Shown: positions 57,179 through 64,000, counted from the first letter of the stretch. The stretch: DNA of 64,000 nt from Amycolatopsis regifaucium (GCF_001613935.1 NZ_LQCI01000002.1:248001-312000); one strand, 5' to 3'. Notes: generated by a model from the letters alone, not told the origin. Made by a program: numbers and translations.

Positions 57179-57760
57179 TCAGCCGGTGCGACGTGCGTTA
57201 CGGCGCTGGGTGAGCTCGTCCGGGGTGACGGTTTCGATCGTTCCGCCGTCGGCGCGCTCGGCCGGGAACTCGTGGATGGTTCCGCTGATCTCCTGCATCG
57301 CGCCGCTGACGGCGATGCCGAAGACGCCCTGACCGCCCTGCAGTAAATCGACGATCTCTTCGGGCGAGGTGCACTCGTAGACGGTGGTGCCGTCGGAGAA
57401 CAGGGTGACCCTGGCGAGGTCACGGACGCCGCGCAGGCGCAGGTGGTCGACGGCGACCCGGATGTTCTGCAACGAGACACCGGTGTCCAGCAGCCGCTTG
57501 ACGACCTTCAGGACGAGGATGTCCTTGAACGAGTACAGCCGCTGCGAACCGGAACCGTGCGCCGTGCGGATGCTCGGCGCGACCAGCTTCGTCCTGGCCC
57601 AGTAGTCGAGCTGCCGGTAGGTGATCCCGGCGATCTGACAGGCGGCGGGACCACGGTAACCGACGAGTTCGTCCGGGAGGGAAGAGTCGGGGAACAGCTC
57701 ACCCTGCTCGCCGTCTGCGACCGGAACGAGCGGCTCTTGAGGGCTACCAGCCTCGACCAC
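57179..57760 (-). CDS. MerR-like regulator (Rv1830 orthologue)
   Basis: A 193-residue regulator. GYRGPAACQIAGITYRQLDYWARTKLVAPSIRTAHGSGSQRLYSFKDILVLKVVKRLLDTGVSLQNIRVAVDHL is nearly identical to what I recall of M. tuberculosis Rv1830, reported to influence growth and cell division. A C-terminal effector-like domain contains VTLFSDGTTVYECTSPEEIVDLLQGGQGVFGIAVSGA. The GTG at 57760 has GAGGGGAGG six bases upstream; a longer frame continues to 57892 but lacks a good ribosome site. It lies between gcvP and garA as in mycobacteria. Confidence 0.9.
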   Translation of the reverse strand: MVEAGSPQEPLVPVADGEQGELFPDSSLPDELVGYRGPAACQIAGITYRQLDYWARTKLVAPSIRTAHGSGSQRLYSFKDILVLKVVKRLLDTGVSLQNIRVAVDHLRLRGVRDLARVTLFSDGTTVYECTSPEEIVDLLQGGQGVFGIAVSGAMQEISGTIHEFPAERADGGTIETVTPDELTQRRNARRTG

Positions 57761-57993
57761 GCCATGCCTCCCCTCGCCCGACCTGGCGGCCGGCGAACAA
57801 AGCCGCGCGGACCCAGGTGAGTCCGCACCGGAGTGAACCGTCAAGACGGATGCCCCAGACATCCGAATCACACCTTGGCGATTTACCTCCATTGACGGTA
57901 AGCGTGTCCGGTAAAGCGGTCAACGCGACGCGCGGTCGACCTCAAGCTCTTCTTGAGGCTTGCCGGGAACTCCTCCCCCGATCGGCCGCAAGC

Positions 57994-58021
57994 TTGCCAC
58001 TTTTACTCAGTCGTGTTAATT
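57994..58021 (+). promoter_or_regulatory. Promoter of leaderless TetR gene (TTGCCA / TTAATT)
   Basis: TTGCCA (57994-57999) and TTAATT (58016-58021), 16 bases apart, put the transcription start at or next to the ATG at 58029; no ribosome site exists. The message is probably leaderless. Confidence 0.5.
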
Positions 58022-58029
58022 TTTACTCA
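58001..58029. repeat. Direct repeat TTTTACTCA flanking the -10, likely operator
   Basis: TTTTACTCA occurs at 58001-58009 and again at 58021-58029, exactly 20 bases (two helical turns) apart. One copy is in the promoter spacer and the other runs into the start codon. Two TetR dimers or one tetramer bound on the same DNA face would block transcription, so autorepression is likely. Confidence 0.5.
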
Positions 58030-58673
58030 TGCAAGTAACGCCGTCCACGCAAAGCGCCCTTCGAGAGGTGCAGGCAGAGCTCGGGTTGTCGGTCACGGAG
58101 GCCGCGCGGCGGGCTCAGATCATCAGCGCCACGATCGCGACGATCGCCGAACTCGGATACCACAAGACGTCGTTCGCGAAGATCAAGGAGCGGGCCGGGC
58201 TGTCCAGCACCCGGATCATCTCCTACCACTTCACCAACAAGGCCGGCTTGATGCAGGCCGTGGTCACCGCCGCGACCGGGATGAAGGACAAGTTCCTCGA
58301 AGAACGGACCCAGGGCACGACGGACCGGGCCGGGCTGCTGCGCGGCTACATCGAGTCGGAGATCGCGTTCCTCGGCTCGTACCCGGAACTGGTGCGGGTC
58401 ATGGTCGAGATGGCTTCGAGCGGATCGGACGCGGAGGGCTGGTTCATGTCGGCGCCGATCGTCGAAGAGTTCCGTACCGGCCGGCTCGAACGCCAGCTAC
58501 GGCAGGGTCAGCGGGAAGGTGCTTTCGGCGATTTCGCGCCGGACGTGATGGCGCTGTCGATCGCGCAGGCCATCGACGGTGTCGCCGCGAAGTTCGCGGC
58601 GGACCCGAAACTGGATCTGGAGCGGTACGGGCGGGAACTGGCGGACCTGTTCACGCGGGCGACCGCGGCCTGA
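58029..58673 (+). CDS. TetR family regulator, leaderless
   Basis: A 214-residue TetR regulator. The DNA-binding domain (RRAQIISATIATIAELGYHKTSFAKIKERAGLSSTRIISYHFTNKAGLMQAVV, about 28-80) is preceded by an unusual 25-residue extension (MQVTPSTQSALREVQAELGLSV). The C-terminal domain is helical with no recognisable ligand site. The start is supported by the position of the promoter. It is the only plus-strand gene in the otherwise minus-strand 54-62 kb block and interrupts the MerR-DUF151 order, so it looks like a later insertion. Targets unknown. Confidence 0.88.
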   Translation: MQVTPSTQSALREVQAELGLSVTEAARRAQIISATIATIAELGYHKTSFAKIKERAGLSSTRIISYHFTNKAGLMQAVVTAATGMKDKFLEERTQGTTDRAGLLRGYIESEIAFLGSYPELVRVMVEMASSGSDAEGWFMSAPIVEEFRTGRLERQLRQGQREGAFGDFAPDVMALSIAQAIDGVAAKFAADPKLDLERYGRELADLFTRATAA

Positions 58674-58674
58674 A

Positions 58675-58717
58675 TCGTGAGTGGTAATGACGGTGGAACC
58701 GTCATTACCACTCACGA
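58675..58717. terminator. Perfect 20-bp hairpin between tetR and DUF151 gene
   Basis: Arms 58675-58694 (tcgtgagtggtaatgacggt) and 58698-58717 with a 3-nt loop. It starts at the tetR stop (58673) and ends five bases from the DUF151 stop (58723). Core sequence differs from the GAAGG family. Confidence 0.75.
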
Positions 58718-58722
58718 GCCGA

Positions 58723-59196
58723 TCACGTATCCGCGCCGCGGAAGTCTTCCGGCGAGACCGAGTCGAGGAACTCGCGGAACTTCTCGACCTCGTCCTCCTG
58801 CTCGTCGGGGATGATGAGGCCCGCTTCCTCCAGCACCGCGTCCACGGCGTGGATCGGGACCCCCACCCGCAGCGCCAGCGCCACCGAATCGCTCGGCCGC
58901 GCCGAAACCCGGATATCCCCGTCGAAGACCAGTTCCGCGAAGAACGTGCCTTCCTTCAGGTCGGTGATGACGACCTGCTCCAGCTCCCGGCCCAACGCGC
59001 CGATGACCTCCTTGAGCAGGTCATGGGTGAGCGGACGGGCCGGGCGGACTCCCTGCTGCTCCAAAGCGATGGCGGTGGCCTCGACCGAGCCGATCCAGAT
59101 CGGCAGGTAGCGCTCGCCTTCGGTTTCCCGCAGCAACAAGATCGGCTGATTCGCGGGTAACTCCACCCGCACGCCGACGACGCGCATCTCGCTCAT
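58723..59196 (-). CDS. Bifunctional-nuclease-family protein DUF151 (Rv1829-like)
   Basis: A 157-residue protein starting MSEMRVVGVRVELPANQPILLLRETEGERYLPIWIGSVEATAIALEQQG, the DUF151/BFN core; family members from plants and Thermotoga have been described as nucleases, but catalytic residues are not settled. An acidic C-terminal tail (DEQEDEVEKFREFLDSV) is typical of the actinobacterial form. The ATG is chosen because homologues start there. It lies between the two MerR genes as in M. tuberculosis (Rv1828-Rv1830). Confidence 0.9.
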   Translation of the reverse strand: MSEMRVVGVRVELPANQPILLLRETEGERYLPIWIGSVEATAIALEQQGVRPARPLTHDLLKEVIGALGRELEQVVITDLKEGTFFAELVFDGDIRVSARPSDSVALALRVGVPIHAVDAVLEEAGLIIPDEQEDEVEKFREFLDSVSPEDFRGADT

Positions 59197-59389
59197 CGGG
59201 CTTCGCCTCCCTCTCGTGCGCACGGGCTGCAACGCTTGTCTCGACGACCAAGCGACGGCAATCCCGACGCTACCCGTCTTCCGAGCGCTGTGCTCGCTGT
59301 CCAGACATTCTCGGTTCGCTCGCGGCAAACCCGACTCTCACGGTACGGCATAGGGTGCCGAACATTCAGTCATTGACAAGTGACCTCAC

Positions 59390-59415
59390 AACGGTTTCAG
59401 TCCCCCGGAACCGTT
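59390..59415 (-). terminator. Short hairpin at the end of the garA-merR unit
   Basis: AACGGTT (59390-59396) pairs with AACCGTT (59409-59415), a 7-bp stem touching the merR stop codon. Weak compared with the other hairpins. The rest of the 218-bp gap to the DUF151 gene shows no further structure or gene. Confidence 0.35.
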
Positions 59416-60176
59416 CAGCCGCCCGTGACGGCCCGTATTCCGGCCTTCACCAAGAGCGTATGTAACGCCACGGTCAGCGCGGCGAGCTCGCGGACGACCT
59501 CGTCGCCCCTCGCTTGCGCGTCCTCGTCACGGTGCCGATACACCGGGGTCACGATCTGCTCCAGCAGGCCGACTTCGCGGTCGGCCGCGGCCCGGAAGGC
59601 ACGCAGATGTCTCGGCTCGATACCGAATTCGGTCATCGCCTTCACCGTCTTCGCCACGAGGACCGCGTCGGGGTCGAAAAACCCCGCCACTCCCGGGCGG
59701 ACCAGACCGTATTGCCGCAGCTCAGCCAGGGTGGCGGCGTCGATGCCGGCCTGGCGGAGCAGATCTTCCTCGGTCAGTCTCAGCTCGCGGTCGGTCTCGA
59801 AATCCCCGGGGGACGGCAGTCCGCCGTTCTCCCCCGGGGCTTCGAGCGAGACGAGTTTCCGCGGCGGTTTGGGCCCCACCGCCGACGGTGCGGCGCCCTG
59901 ATCCGCCGCGTCCAGCTGTTCCTTGATGACCTTCAGCGGAAGATAGTGATCCCGCTGGGCGGACAGGACGAACCGCAACCGCTCCACGTCCGCCGGAGCG
60001 AACTGCCGGTACCCGGACGGGGTCCGGCCCGGCTGGACCAGACCCTCCGCCTCGAGGAACCGGATCTTGGAGATGGTCACATCGGGGAAGTCGCCGCGCA
60101 GCTGTGCCAGCACGGCCCCGATGCTCAACCCATCGCGCTGCGACGCATCCCGATCAGGCCGCCCGGCCGCCGTCAC
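59415..60176 (-). CDS. MerR-like regulator (Rv1828 orthologue)
   Basis: A 253-residue MerR-type regulator with helix-turn-helix LSIGAVLAQLRGDFPDVTISKIRFLEAEGLVQPGRTPSGYRQFAPADVERLRFVLSAQRDHYLPLKVIKEQLD (about 17-90) and a second DNA- or effector-binding module further on (EEDLLRQAGIDAATLAELRQYGLVRP). Closely follows garA, whose stop it overlaps by four bases (GTGA), so the two are translationally coupled. M. tuberculosis Rv1828 has the same position after garA (Rv1827). Its target is unknown, possibly the glycine/2-oxoglutarate genes around it. Confidence 0.92.
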   Translation of the reverse strand: MTAAGRPDRDASQRDGLSIGAVLAQLRGDFPDVTISKIRFLEAEGLVQPGRTPSGYRQFAPADVERLRFVLSAQRDHYLPLKVIKEQLDAADQGAAPSAVGPKPPRKLVSLEAPGENGGLPSPGDFETDRELRLTEEDLLRQAGIDAATLAELRQYGLVRPGVAGFFDPDAVLVAKTVKAMTEFGIEPRHLRAFRAAADREVGLLEQIVTPVYRHRDEDAQARGDEVVRELAALTVALHTLLVKAGIRAVTGG

Positions 60177-60640
60177 TGTGCCCCCTGGCCCCCGTGACCC
60201 GGGCCGGTCAGGAAGACCAGGCGGAACTTGCCGATCTGCACCTCGTCGCCACCGGCGAGGACGGCCTGGTCGACCGGCTCGCGGTTGACATAGGTGCCGT
60301 TGAGGCTGCCGACGTCGATGACGACGAACTCGCCACCCTCACGGCGGAACTCGGCGTGGCGCCGGGAGACCGTGACGTCGTCGAGGAAGATGTCGCTGTC
60401 CGGGTGCCGTCCCGCGCTGGTGGTGTCGCGGTCCAGCAGGAAGCGCGAACCCGCGTTGGGGCCCCGCTTGACGACCAGCAGGGCGGAACCCGCCGGCAGC
60501 GCGTCCACACCCTGGACAGGGGCCTCGGCAGCCGGAGGAGCCTCAGTGCCTTCGACGTCGGCCAGGAAGTCGGCCCGGAAGACAGAAGTCCGCTCCGGAG
60601 ACTGCTCCGGGGGAACGCCGGGCCCGTCGTTCGTGCTCAC
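60173..60640 (-). CDS. garA: FHA-domain metabolic regulator GarA (OdhI-like)
   Basis: A 155-residue protein. The FHA domain (residues about 50-145) with SAGRHPDSDIFLDDVTVSRRHAEFRREGGEFVVIDVGSLNGTYVNREPVDQA is almost the same as mycobacterial GarA. In its unphosphorylated state GarA binds and inhibits 2-oxoglutarate dehydrogenase and glutamate dehydrogenase and activates glutamate synthase. The N-terminal phosphorylation motif reads ERTSVFRADF, so only one of the two adjacent threonines (ETTSVF in GarA/OdhI) is kept, at T18. GTG start; coupled to the MerR gene downstream. Confidence 0.95.
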   Translation of the reverse strand: MSTNDGPGVPPEQSPERTSVFRADFLADVEGTEAPPAAEAPVQGVDALPAGSALLVVKRGPNAGSRFLLDRDTTSAGRHPDSDIFLDDVTVSRRHAEFRREGGEFVVIDVGSLNGTYVNREPVDQAVLAGGDEVQIGKFRLVFLTGPGHGGQGAQ

Positions 60641-60765
60641 CTGAGCTCTCCTAACGCATGTGTGTTGCCACTACTCAAGAACGTGTAGAGGACAAACGTA
60701 CCGTGCCTGATCGAATCTCCGGTCCGCGGCTCCCCCTACTCGGAGCGGATGGCCGCGGCGTGCGG

Positions 60766-61149
60766 CTATTCCTTGATCAGTGCCTGGTACGCCTCGGCCT
60801 CGAGCAGGGAATCCACCGTGCTCGCGTCGTCGAGGCGGAGCTCGATCAGCCAGCCCTCGCCGTAGGGGTCGCTGTTGATCAGCTCGGGCGACTCGGTCAC
60901 CGCGTCGTTGACCGCGACCACCTCGCCGTCGAGCGGGGCGAACAGCTCCGAAACGCTCTTGGTCGATTCGACCTCGCCGAACGCGTCACCCGCGCCGACC
61001 TGCTTGCCGACCTCTGGCAGTTCGACGAACACCACGTCACCGAGCTGGTCCTGCGCGTACTCCGTGATGCCCACGCGCACGAGTCCTCCGTCGCGCACGG
61101 AGACCCACTCGTGCTCCTCGGTGTAGCGCAGTTCTTCTGGAGTGGACAA
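60766..61149 (-). CDS. gcvH: Glycine cleavage system H protein
   Basis: A 127-residue lipoyl carrier. The lipoylated lysine is K64 in GEVESTKSVSEL; EELRYTEEHEWVSV and DPYGEGWLIELR are family landmarks. The start is a TTG at 61149 after GGGGAG; the frame upstream (arginine/proline rich) is not GcvH. It carries the aminomethyl group made by GcvP. It is not behind a glycine riboswitch of its own. Order gcvH-garA-merR on the minus strand matches Rv1826-Rv1828. Confidence 0.95.
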   Translation of the reverse strand: MSTPEELRYTEEHEWVSVRDGGLVRVGITEYAQDQLGDVVFVELPEVGKQVGAGDAFGEVESTKSVSELFAPLDGEVVAVNDAVTESPELINSDPYGEGWLIELRLDDASTVDSLLEAEAYQALIKE

Positions 61150-61237
61150 CGCCGCTCCCCTTTCTGGTGCCCTCACTCGAAACCGACGCGCGAAGTTTCG
61201 CATCCCGCCGGGCCACGCGCCCGGCGCCTCCCGCAAG

Positions 61238-61840
61238 CTAGGCCGTCCGGAGGGCCCGCACCGTCTGTACGACGTACAACACGCCCGAATAGACGTACAG
61301 CACCGCGCCCCAGGCCGTGAAGGCGTACCCGATCGGGCGGGCGACCGCGGCGATGTCGGAGCCGCCCTGGGTGAGCAGCAGGAACGGGAAGGCGTACATC
61401 AGCACGAAGGTGGCGCCCTTGCCGATGTAGGTGACCTCCGGCGGGGCGAACCCGCGGTGGCGCAGGAGCAGCACGCACACGCCCAGTACGGCCTCGCGGA
61501 CGACGAGCGGGACCACCAGCCACCACGGGACGATGTCGCGGATCAGGAAGGCGACGAGCGTCGCGAGGATGTAGAGCCGGTCGGCGGCGGGGTCGAGCAG
61601 CTGGCCGAGCCGCGACATCTGGTTGAGCCAGCGGGCGAGTTTGCCGTCGAGCCAGTCGGTGAGCGCGCTGAACACGAGCAGCGCGAGCGCCCAGCCGTCC
61701 TCCTTCGGGCCGAGGAGCAGCCACAGGAAGACCGGCACCCCGGCGAGCCGGAGGATCGAAAGCATGTTGGGAACGTTCAGGGCCTGCCGCAGCAAAGAGG
61801 GCTCTTCGCTGGTCACGCTCGGTTCGGGGGGCGTACTCAC
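61238..61840 (-). CDS. pgsA2: CDP-alcohol phosphatidyltransferase (PgsA2-like)
   Basis: A 200-residue membrane enzyme with the full family motif DWLDGKLAR-(8)-GQLLDPAADR (D-x2-D-G-x2-A-R-x8-G-x3-D-x3-D) and about six membrane helices. It transfers a phosphatidyl group from CDP-diacylglycerol to an alcohol such as glycerol-3-phosphate. The neighbourhood matches Rv1822 (pgsA2) near gcvH in M. tuberculosis; whether the product is phosphatidylglycerophosphate or cardiolipin is unsettled. GTG start at 61840. Confidence 0.92.
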   Translation of the reverse strand: MSTPPEPSVTSEEPSLLRQALNVPNMLSILRLAGVPVFLWLLLGPKEDGWALALLVFSALTDWLDGKLARWLNQMSRLGQLLDPAADRLYILATLVAFLIRDIVPWWLVVPLVVREAVLGVCVLLLRHRGFAPPEVTYIGKGATFVLMYAFPFLLLTQGGSDIAAVARPIGYAFTAWGAVLYVYSGVLYVVQTVRALRTA

Positions 61841-61877
61841 CAGCGCAGCCTATCCAGCGACGGCAGGTCCTCCGGCG

Positions 61878-62111
61878 TCAGCTGGCCCGGGTGTGGCTCC
61901 AGCCGCGGCGTTGCAGGTCCGCGCTGGTCAGTGCCACGGGCCTGCCCCGGTGGTCGGTACCGATCCAGCGGGTGTGCCCGGTGGAACTCTCGAGGACGTA
62001 CGGGCGGCCGCCGCACCAGACGACGGTGCACGGTGCCGTGGGGGGCAGCTCCGCGCTCGCCGGTGCGGTGGCCTCGAATGACGCGGGATCGTTCTGTTCG
62101 TCGGTCTTCAT
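61878..62111 (-). CDS. Small conserved-looking hypothetical protein
   Basis: A 77-residue protein: a disordered acidic start (MKTDEQNDPASFEAT), then PPTAPCTVVWCGGRPYVLESSTGHTRWIGTDHRGRPVALTSADLQRRGWSHTRAS, which reads as a compact beta-rich domain with two cysteines. Codon use is typical, and 37 bases separate it from the phosphatidyltransferase gene it probably precedes on the same transcript. The ATG has GAGAG upstream; GTG/ATG codons further up are less likely. No function recognised. Confidence 0.65.
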   Translation of the reverse strand: MKTDEQNDPASFEATAPASAELPPTAPCTVVWCGGRPYVLESSTGHTRWIGTDHRGRPVALTSADLQRRGWSHTRAS

Positions 62112-62265
62112 CGCTCTCACGGTTTCGGGTGACGGGGACTGGGACACGCCGGAGCGCTTACTTGTCTTTTCGGCAGAACGGGAGCGGGCGTTAACGGTCC
62201 CGTGCCGGATTCGTCCGATCGATTCGCGACGACAGCGGTGTGTTGTCGCGCCGTGAACGGCATGT

Positions 62266-62288
62266 TAATTGTCCATAGTGGACAATTA
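62266..62288. promoter_or_regulatory. Perfect 10+3+10 palindrome in a divergent promoter region
   Basis: TAATTGTCCA (62266-62275), spacer tag, then the exact reverse complement (62279-62288). This AT-rich palindrome stands out in GC-rich DNA and lies between the divergent small-protein gene (62111) and lipoprotein gene (62422), in a 310-bp gap that otherwise shows no gene. It has the size and symmetry of a dimeric repressor operator. I do not recognise the regulator. Confidence 0.55.
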
Positions 62289-62421
62289 TCCGGCGGTCCT
62301 CGCGTACCGCCGCGCCGACGGCGCGATAACCTGCCGCGCATCGAACGTGGCTCAATGCCACGACATCGGGCCCGGCCGGGTCAGAATGGGCCGGCCACGA
62401 CCGGCCGACGAAAGGATCGCC

Positions 62422-62931
62422 TTGCCCGTCTCGACGACCACGGGAGCGTGGCGGCGCCTGATCGCGGCCTGCGTCGCCGCCGGAACACTCGCCGCCTGTT
62501 CGGGCGAAGACCCGCCACCGCCCGTCACCTCCGCGCCGGCTCCCCCTGCCACGCCGCCTTCCAGCACGTCCAGCGCCTCAGTGCCGCCGATCCCGTCGCA
62601 GACCGCGCCGACTTCGTCGGTTGCCCCGAATCCCGCCAACAAGCCGAAACCAGCTGAACCGGTACAGGGTTCGTGTGGCACGGTGACCGCGGCGAGCGGG
62701 CTGACCCTGCAGGTGCTCAACGGGCCCGGGGTCTCGTGCGCGGACGCGACCGGGATCGTCGGCTCGTTCCACAAGAGGATCGCCGGACGCCAGTCCGCGG
62801 GCTCGGACGAGCCGGTCAGCGAGACCGTCGACGGCTGGCTGTGCGTTTCCGGCGCCCCCGCCGCGCAAGGTGGCACCAGTTGCAGCAAAGGCGAGCAGAA
62901 CGTGTTCGCCGCCGTCGTCCCCGTCGAATGA
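62422..62931 (+). CDS. Lipoprotein with four-cysteine domain, copy 1
   Basis: A 169-residue lipoprotein. TTG start after GAAAGGA gives a signal RRLIAACVAAGTLAAC with lipobox LAAC, followed by a Pro/Ser/Thr linker of about 60 residues. The mature domain starts CGTVTAASGLTLQVLNG and keeps cysteines at SCADA, WLCVSG and TSCSKG. The domain aligns with that of the next gene (C...C...W-x-C-x-S-G...TSCS), so the two are tandem paralogues. An ATG at 62386 is an alternative start. Unknown role, possibly ligand or surface binding. Confidence 0.75.
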   Translation: MPVSTTTGAWRRLIAACVAAGTLAACSGEDPPPPVTSAPAPPATPPSSTSSASVPPIPSQTAPTSSVAPNPANKPKPAEPVQGSCGTVTAASGLTLQVLNGPGVSCADATGIVGSFHKRIAGRQSAGSDEPVSETVDGWLCVSGAPAAQGGTSCSKGEQNVFAAVVPVE

Positions 62932-62954
62932 ACCACCCCCGAGAAGAAGGGCCC

Positions 62955-63338
62955 ATGAAGAGCCTCCCCGTACTCCCCGCAGCGGTCGCCGTCCTCCTGC
63001 TGAGCGGCTGCGGGGCCGATCCGGCCCCGTCGGCCGCGCCGGCGTCGTCCTCCCCCGCCCCCGCCGCCGGGCAGGCGCTCGCCGGAACGCCGTGCGGTGA
63101 AATCGCCGGTTTCCAGGGCGCGAAGAACAAGGTCGTCGCCCGCGGGAAGACCGATTGCGCCGAAGCGACTCAGGTACTCAAGGACTACTTCGCCAAGTTG
63201 ACGCCCGCCGAAGCCAACTCGGCGCAGGGCCCCGGACCGGTGGTCATCGGCGCGTGGACATGCGGGAGCGGGCCGAACGACCCGGTGACGAGTTGCTCGA
63301 CCGAGGACGAGCGGCAGATCGACGCGACCCGCTCCTGA
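62955..63338 (+). CDS. Lipoprotein with four-cysteine domain, copy 2
   Basis: A 127-residue lipoprotein with signal MKSLPVLPAAVAVLLLSGC (lipobox LSGC), a short Ala/Ser/Pro linker and a domain CGEIAGFQG...DCAEATQVLKDYFAKL...WTCGSG...TSCSTEDE. It shares the four-cysteine pattern of the preceding gene, 23 bases upstream, and probably the same transcript. GAAGAAGG precedes the ATG. Function unknown; two disulfides are expected. Confidence 0.78.
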   Translation: MKSLPVLPAAVAVLLLSGCGADPAPSAAPASSSPAPAAGQALAGTPCGEIAGFQGAKNKVVARGKTDCAEATQVLKDYFAKLTPAEANSAQGPGPVVIGAWTCGSGPNDPVTSCSTEDERQIDATRS

Positions 63339-63485
63339 GCGGGCTTCCGACTGTCCTCAAGGGACACTTTTCGTGACGAAGTGATCTTGTGTCCTCAAAG
63401 GACACTTCCCCGCACTCTAACGCGCGATTCAGGTTATTGAGCGGTAAGGCAAACGTGGCGTGTCTCGGCGGCGGCCAAGGGCATC

Positions 63486-63532
63486 GACTGTGTGGATTTC
63501 GGGACGTTGGATGACCAGAAATCCACACAGTC
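63486..63532. terminator. 15-bp hairpin gactgtgtggatttc with 17-nt loop
   Basis: Exact complementary arms 63486-63500 and 63518-63532. The longer loop distinguishes it from the other hairpins. Probably part of a double terminator between converging genes. Confidence 0.5.
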
Positions 63533-63664
63533 CCCCGTGACCGGTCCAGTCACACCAGCCAGACACGTTCGCCCTAGCACTCAAGAGAACCCGAATCGCC
63601 ACTCACGACCCCGGAATCAGGCCTGCCCTACGACGACTTCGCCGGGACATCAGGGCAGGAAAGT

Positions 63665-63715
63665 CCGTGGAGGCCTCCTTCCCTACCCTGACAGTAGGGA
63701 AGGAGGCCTTCACGG
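63665..63715. terminator. 21-bp GAAGG-family hairpin near the right edge
   Basis: Arms 63665-63685 (ccgtggaggcctccttcccta) and 63695-63715 pair with a single G-T wobble; loop ccctgacag. Family core GGAGG/GAAGG. Likely bidirectional terminator. Confidence 0.7.
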
Positions 63716-63807
63716 AATGGGCTTTCAGTCCACTGTGGTCACCCGCGAGATCGACCGGCCGAAAACGCTCCAGGTCAGCGGAGATCTCGCCTGGCAGGCG
63801 AACCCGG

Positions 63808-64000
63808 TCACAGCGTCGAGCACGCTTCACGGTCGCGTTCGCCGACGTGCAGGCACCCAGGCCGATAGCCCGGCGGGACCACGAAACAGACGAGCCCTGC
63901 CCTGCCGCCGAAGGCGCCCGCGAAGCCTTCGGCCCGCCGCGGCTCGTCGTGCGCGTCGGCGGACAGCTTCCGTGAGGTGCCATCCAGCCTGGTCGCCTCG
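63808..64000 (-). CDS. Partial gene, C-terminal 63 residues, running off the window
   Basis: On the minus strand an open frame enters at the window edge and stops at 63808. Its last residues are RLDGTSRKLSADAHDEPRRAEGF, AGAFGGRAGLVCFVVPPGYRPGC and LHVGERDREACSTL. About 84 percent of third codon positions are G or C, in line with real genes here and better than competing frames. No motif is recognised. Its position converging on the lipoprotein pair behind a hairpin supports a real 3' end. Confidence 0.4.
   Translation of the reverse strand, partial: EATRLDGTSRKLSADAHDEPRRAEGFAGAFGGRAGLVCFVVPPGYRPGCLHVGERDREACSTL

Larger units (their letters stand above)
63339..63807. other. Intergenic region rich in inverted repeats, no gene seen
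   Basis: Between the lipoprotein pair and a partial minus-strand gene lie four inverted repeats: two small TGTCC...GGACA stems inside a direct repeat gtcctcaa-ggacactt (63352-63368 and 63391-63406), a 15-bp stem (63486-63500/63518-63532) and a 21-bp stem (63665-63715). Open frames through it have poor codon use. Confidence 0.55.

Noticed and set aside
63603-63983. 126-codon minus-strand and 102-codon plus-strand frames near the right edge
   Set aside because: Both cross the 21-bp hairpin and have poorer third-position GC than the overlapping partial frame ending at 63808.

Overview
The window comes from a high-GC actinomycete, most likely a member of the Pseudonocardiaceae and quite possibly Amycolatopsis. 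The evidence is strongly GC-biased codon use with many GTG and some TTG starts, genes for mycothiol (mshC) and ergothioneine (egtABCD), an InhA/MabA-type fatty acid pair, GarA, an AcnR/aconitase pair, and an EspG/DUF3558 type VII secretion cassette. It reads as a chromosomal core region with accessory genes set between conserved blocks. I saw no prophage, transposase, CRISPR array, rRNA, tRNA or large biosynthetic cluster.

Layout. 0-8.9 kb: an ABC-F ATPase, mshC, a TipA-like MerR regulator, an AAA+ ATPase/VWA pair, the C-terminal remnant of a histidine kinase fused out of frame behind a membrane protein gene, and a leaderless hypothetical gene. 8.9-13.9 kb: ferrochelatase, a TetR/MFS/SnoaL-fold drug-response-like unit with two matching operator sites, then fabG-inhA. 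14-22.5 kb: an MHS-family permease, a response regulator/histidine kinase/TAXI lipoprotein operon, a secreted lipase, a hotdog thioesterase, PhoD phosphatase and TrmL. 22.6-30.8 kb: the VWA-DUF58-MoxR trio, a MobA-like gene, the cell-wall hydrolase ripA, and divergent acn (aconitase). 30.8-42.5 kb: hydrolases, mgtC with an upstream leader ORF, egtABCD overlapping an F420-type nitroreductase gene, LysR/glutamate-type dehydrogenase and proline iminopeptidase. 43-46.2 kb: the four-gene ESX substrate cassette. 46.4-53.6 kb: acnR, two CNNM/CorC transporters, a predicted DNA glycosylase and small accessory genes. 54-62 kb: gcvP behind a tandem glycine riboswitch, then MerR, DUF151, MerR, garA, gcvH and a CDP-alcohol phosphotransferase, the same gene set and order as the Mycobacterium tuberculosis gcvB/garA/gcvH neighbourhood. 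62-64 kb: two paralogous lipoproteins and an inverted-repeat-rich intergenic region.

How the parts connect. Three gene sets act on central carbon and nitrogen flow: acn with its repressor AcnR, the glycine cleavage proteins GcvP/GcvH, and the FHA protein GarA, whose family controls 2-oxoglutarate dehydrogenase and glutamate metabolism. A second theme is thiol and redox protection (mshC, egtABCD, a DDN-like protein). A third is the cell envelope (inhA/fabG, ripA, moxR/DUF58/VWA, phospholipid synthesis, ESX substrates). The clearest regulatory result is a pair of AcnR-type operator sequences, one on the acn promoter and one in front of acnR 18.5 kb away.

Intergenic style. About ten gene ends carry long, nearly perfect inverted repeats (18-28 bp arms, 3-9 nt loops). 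Most share a GAAGG-N-CC-type core, and solitary half copies occur elsewhere. They look like bidirectional terminators that also form a dispersed repeat family.
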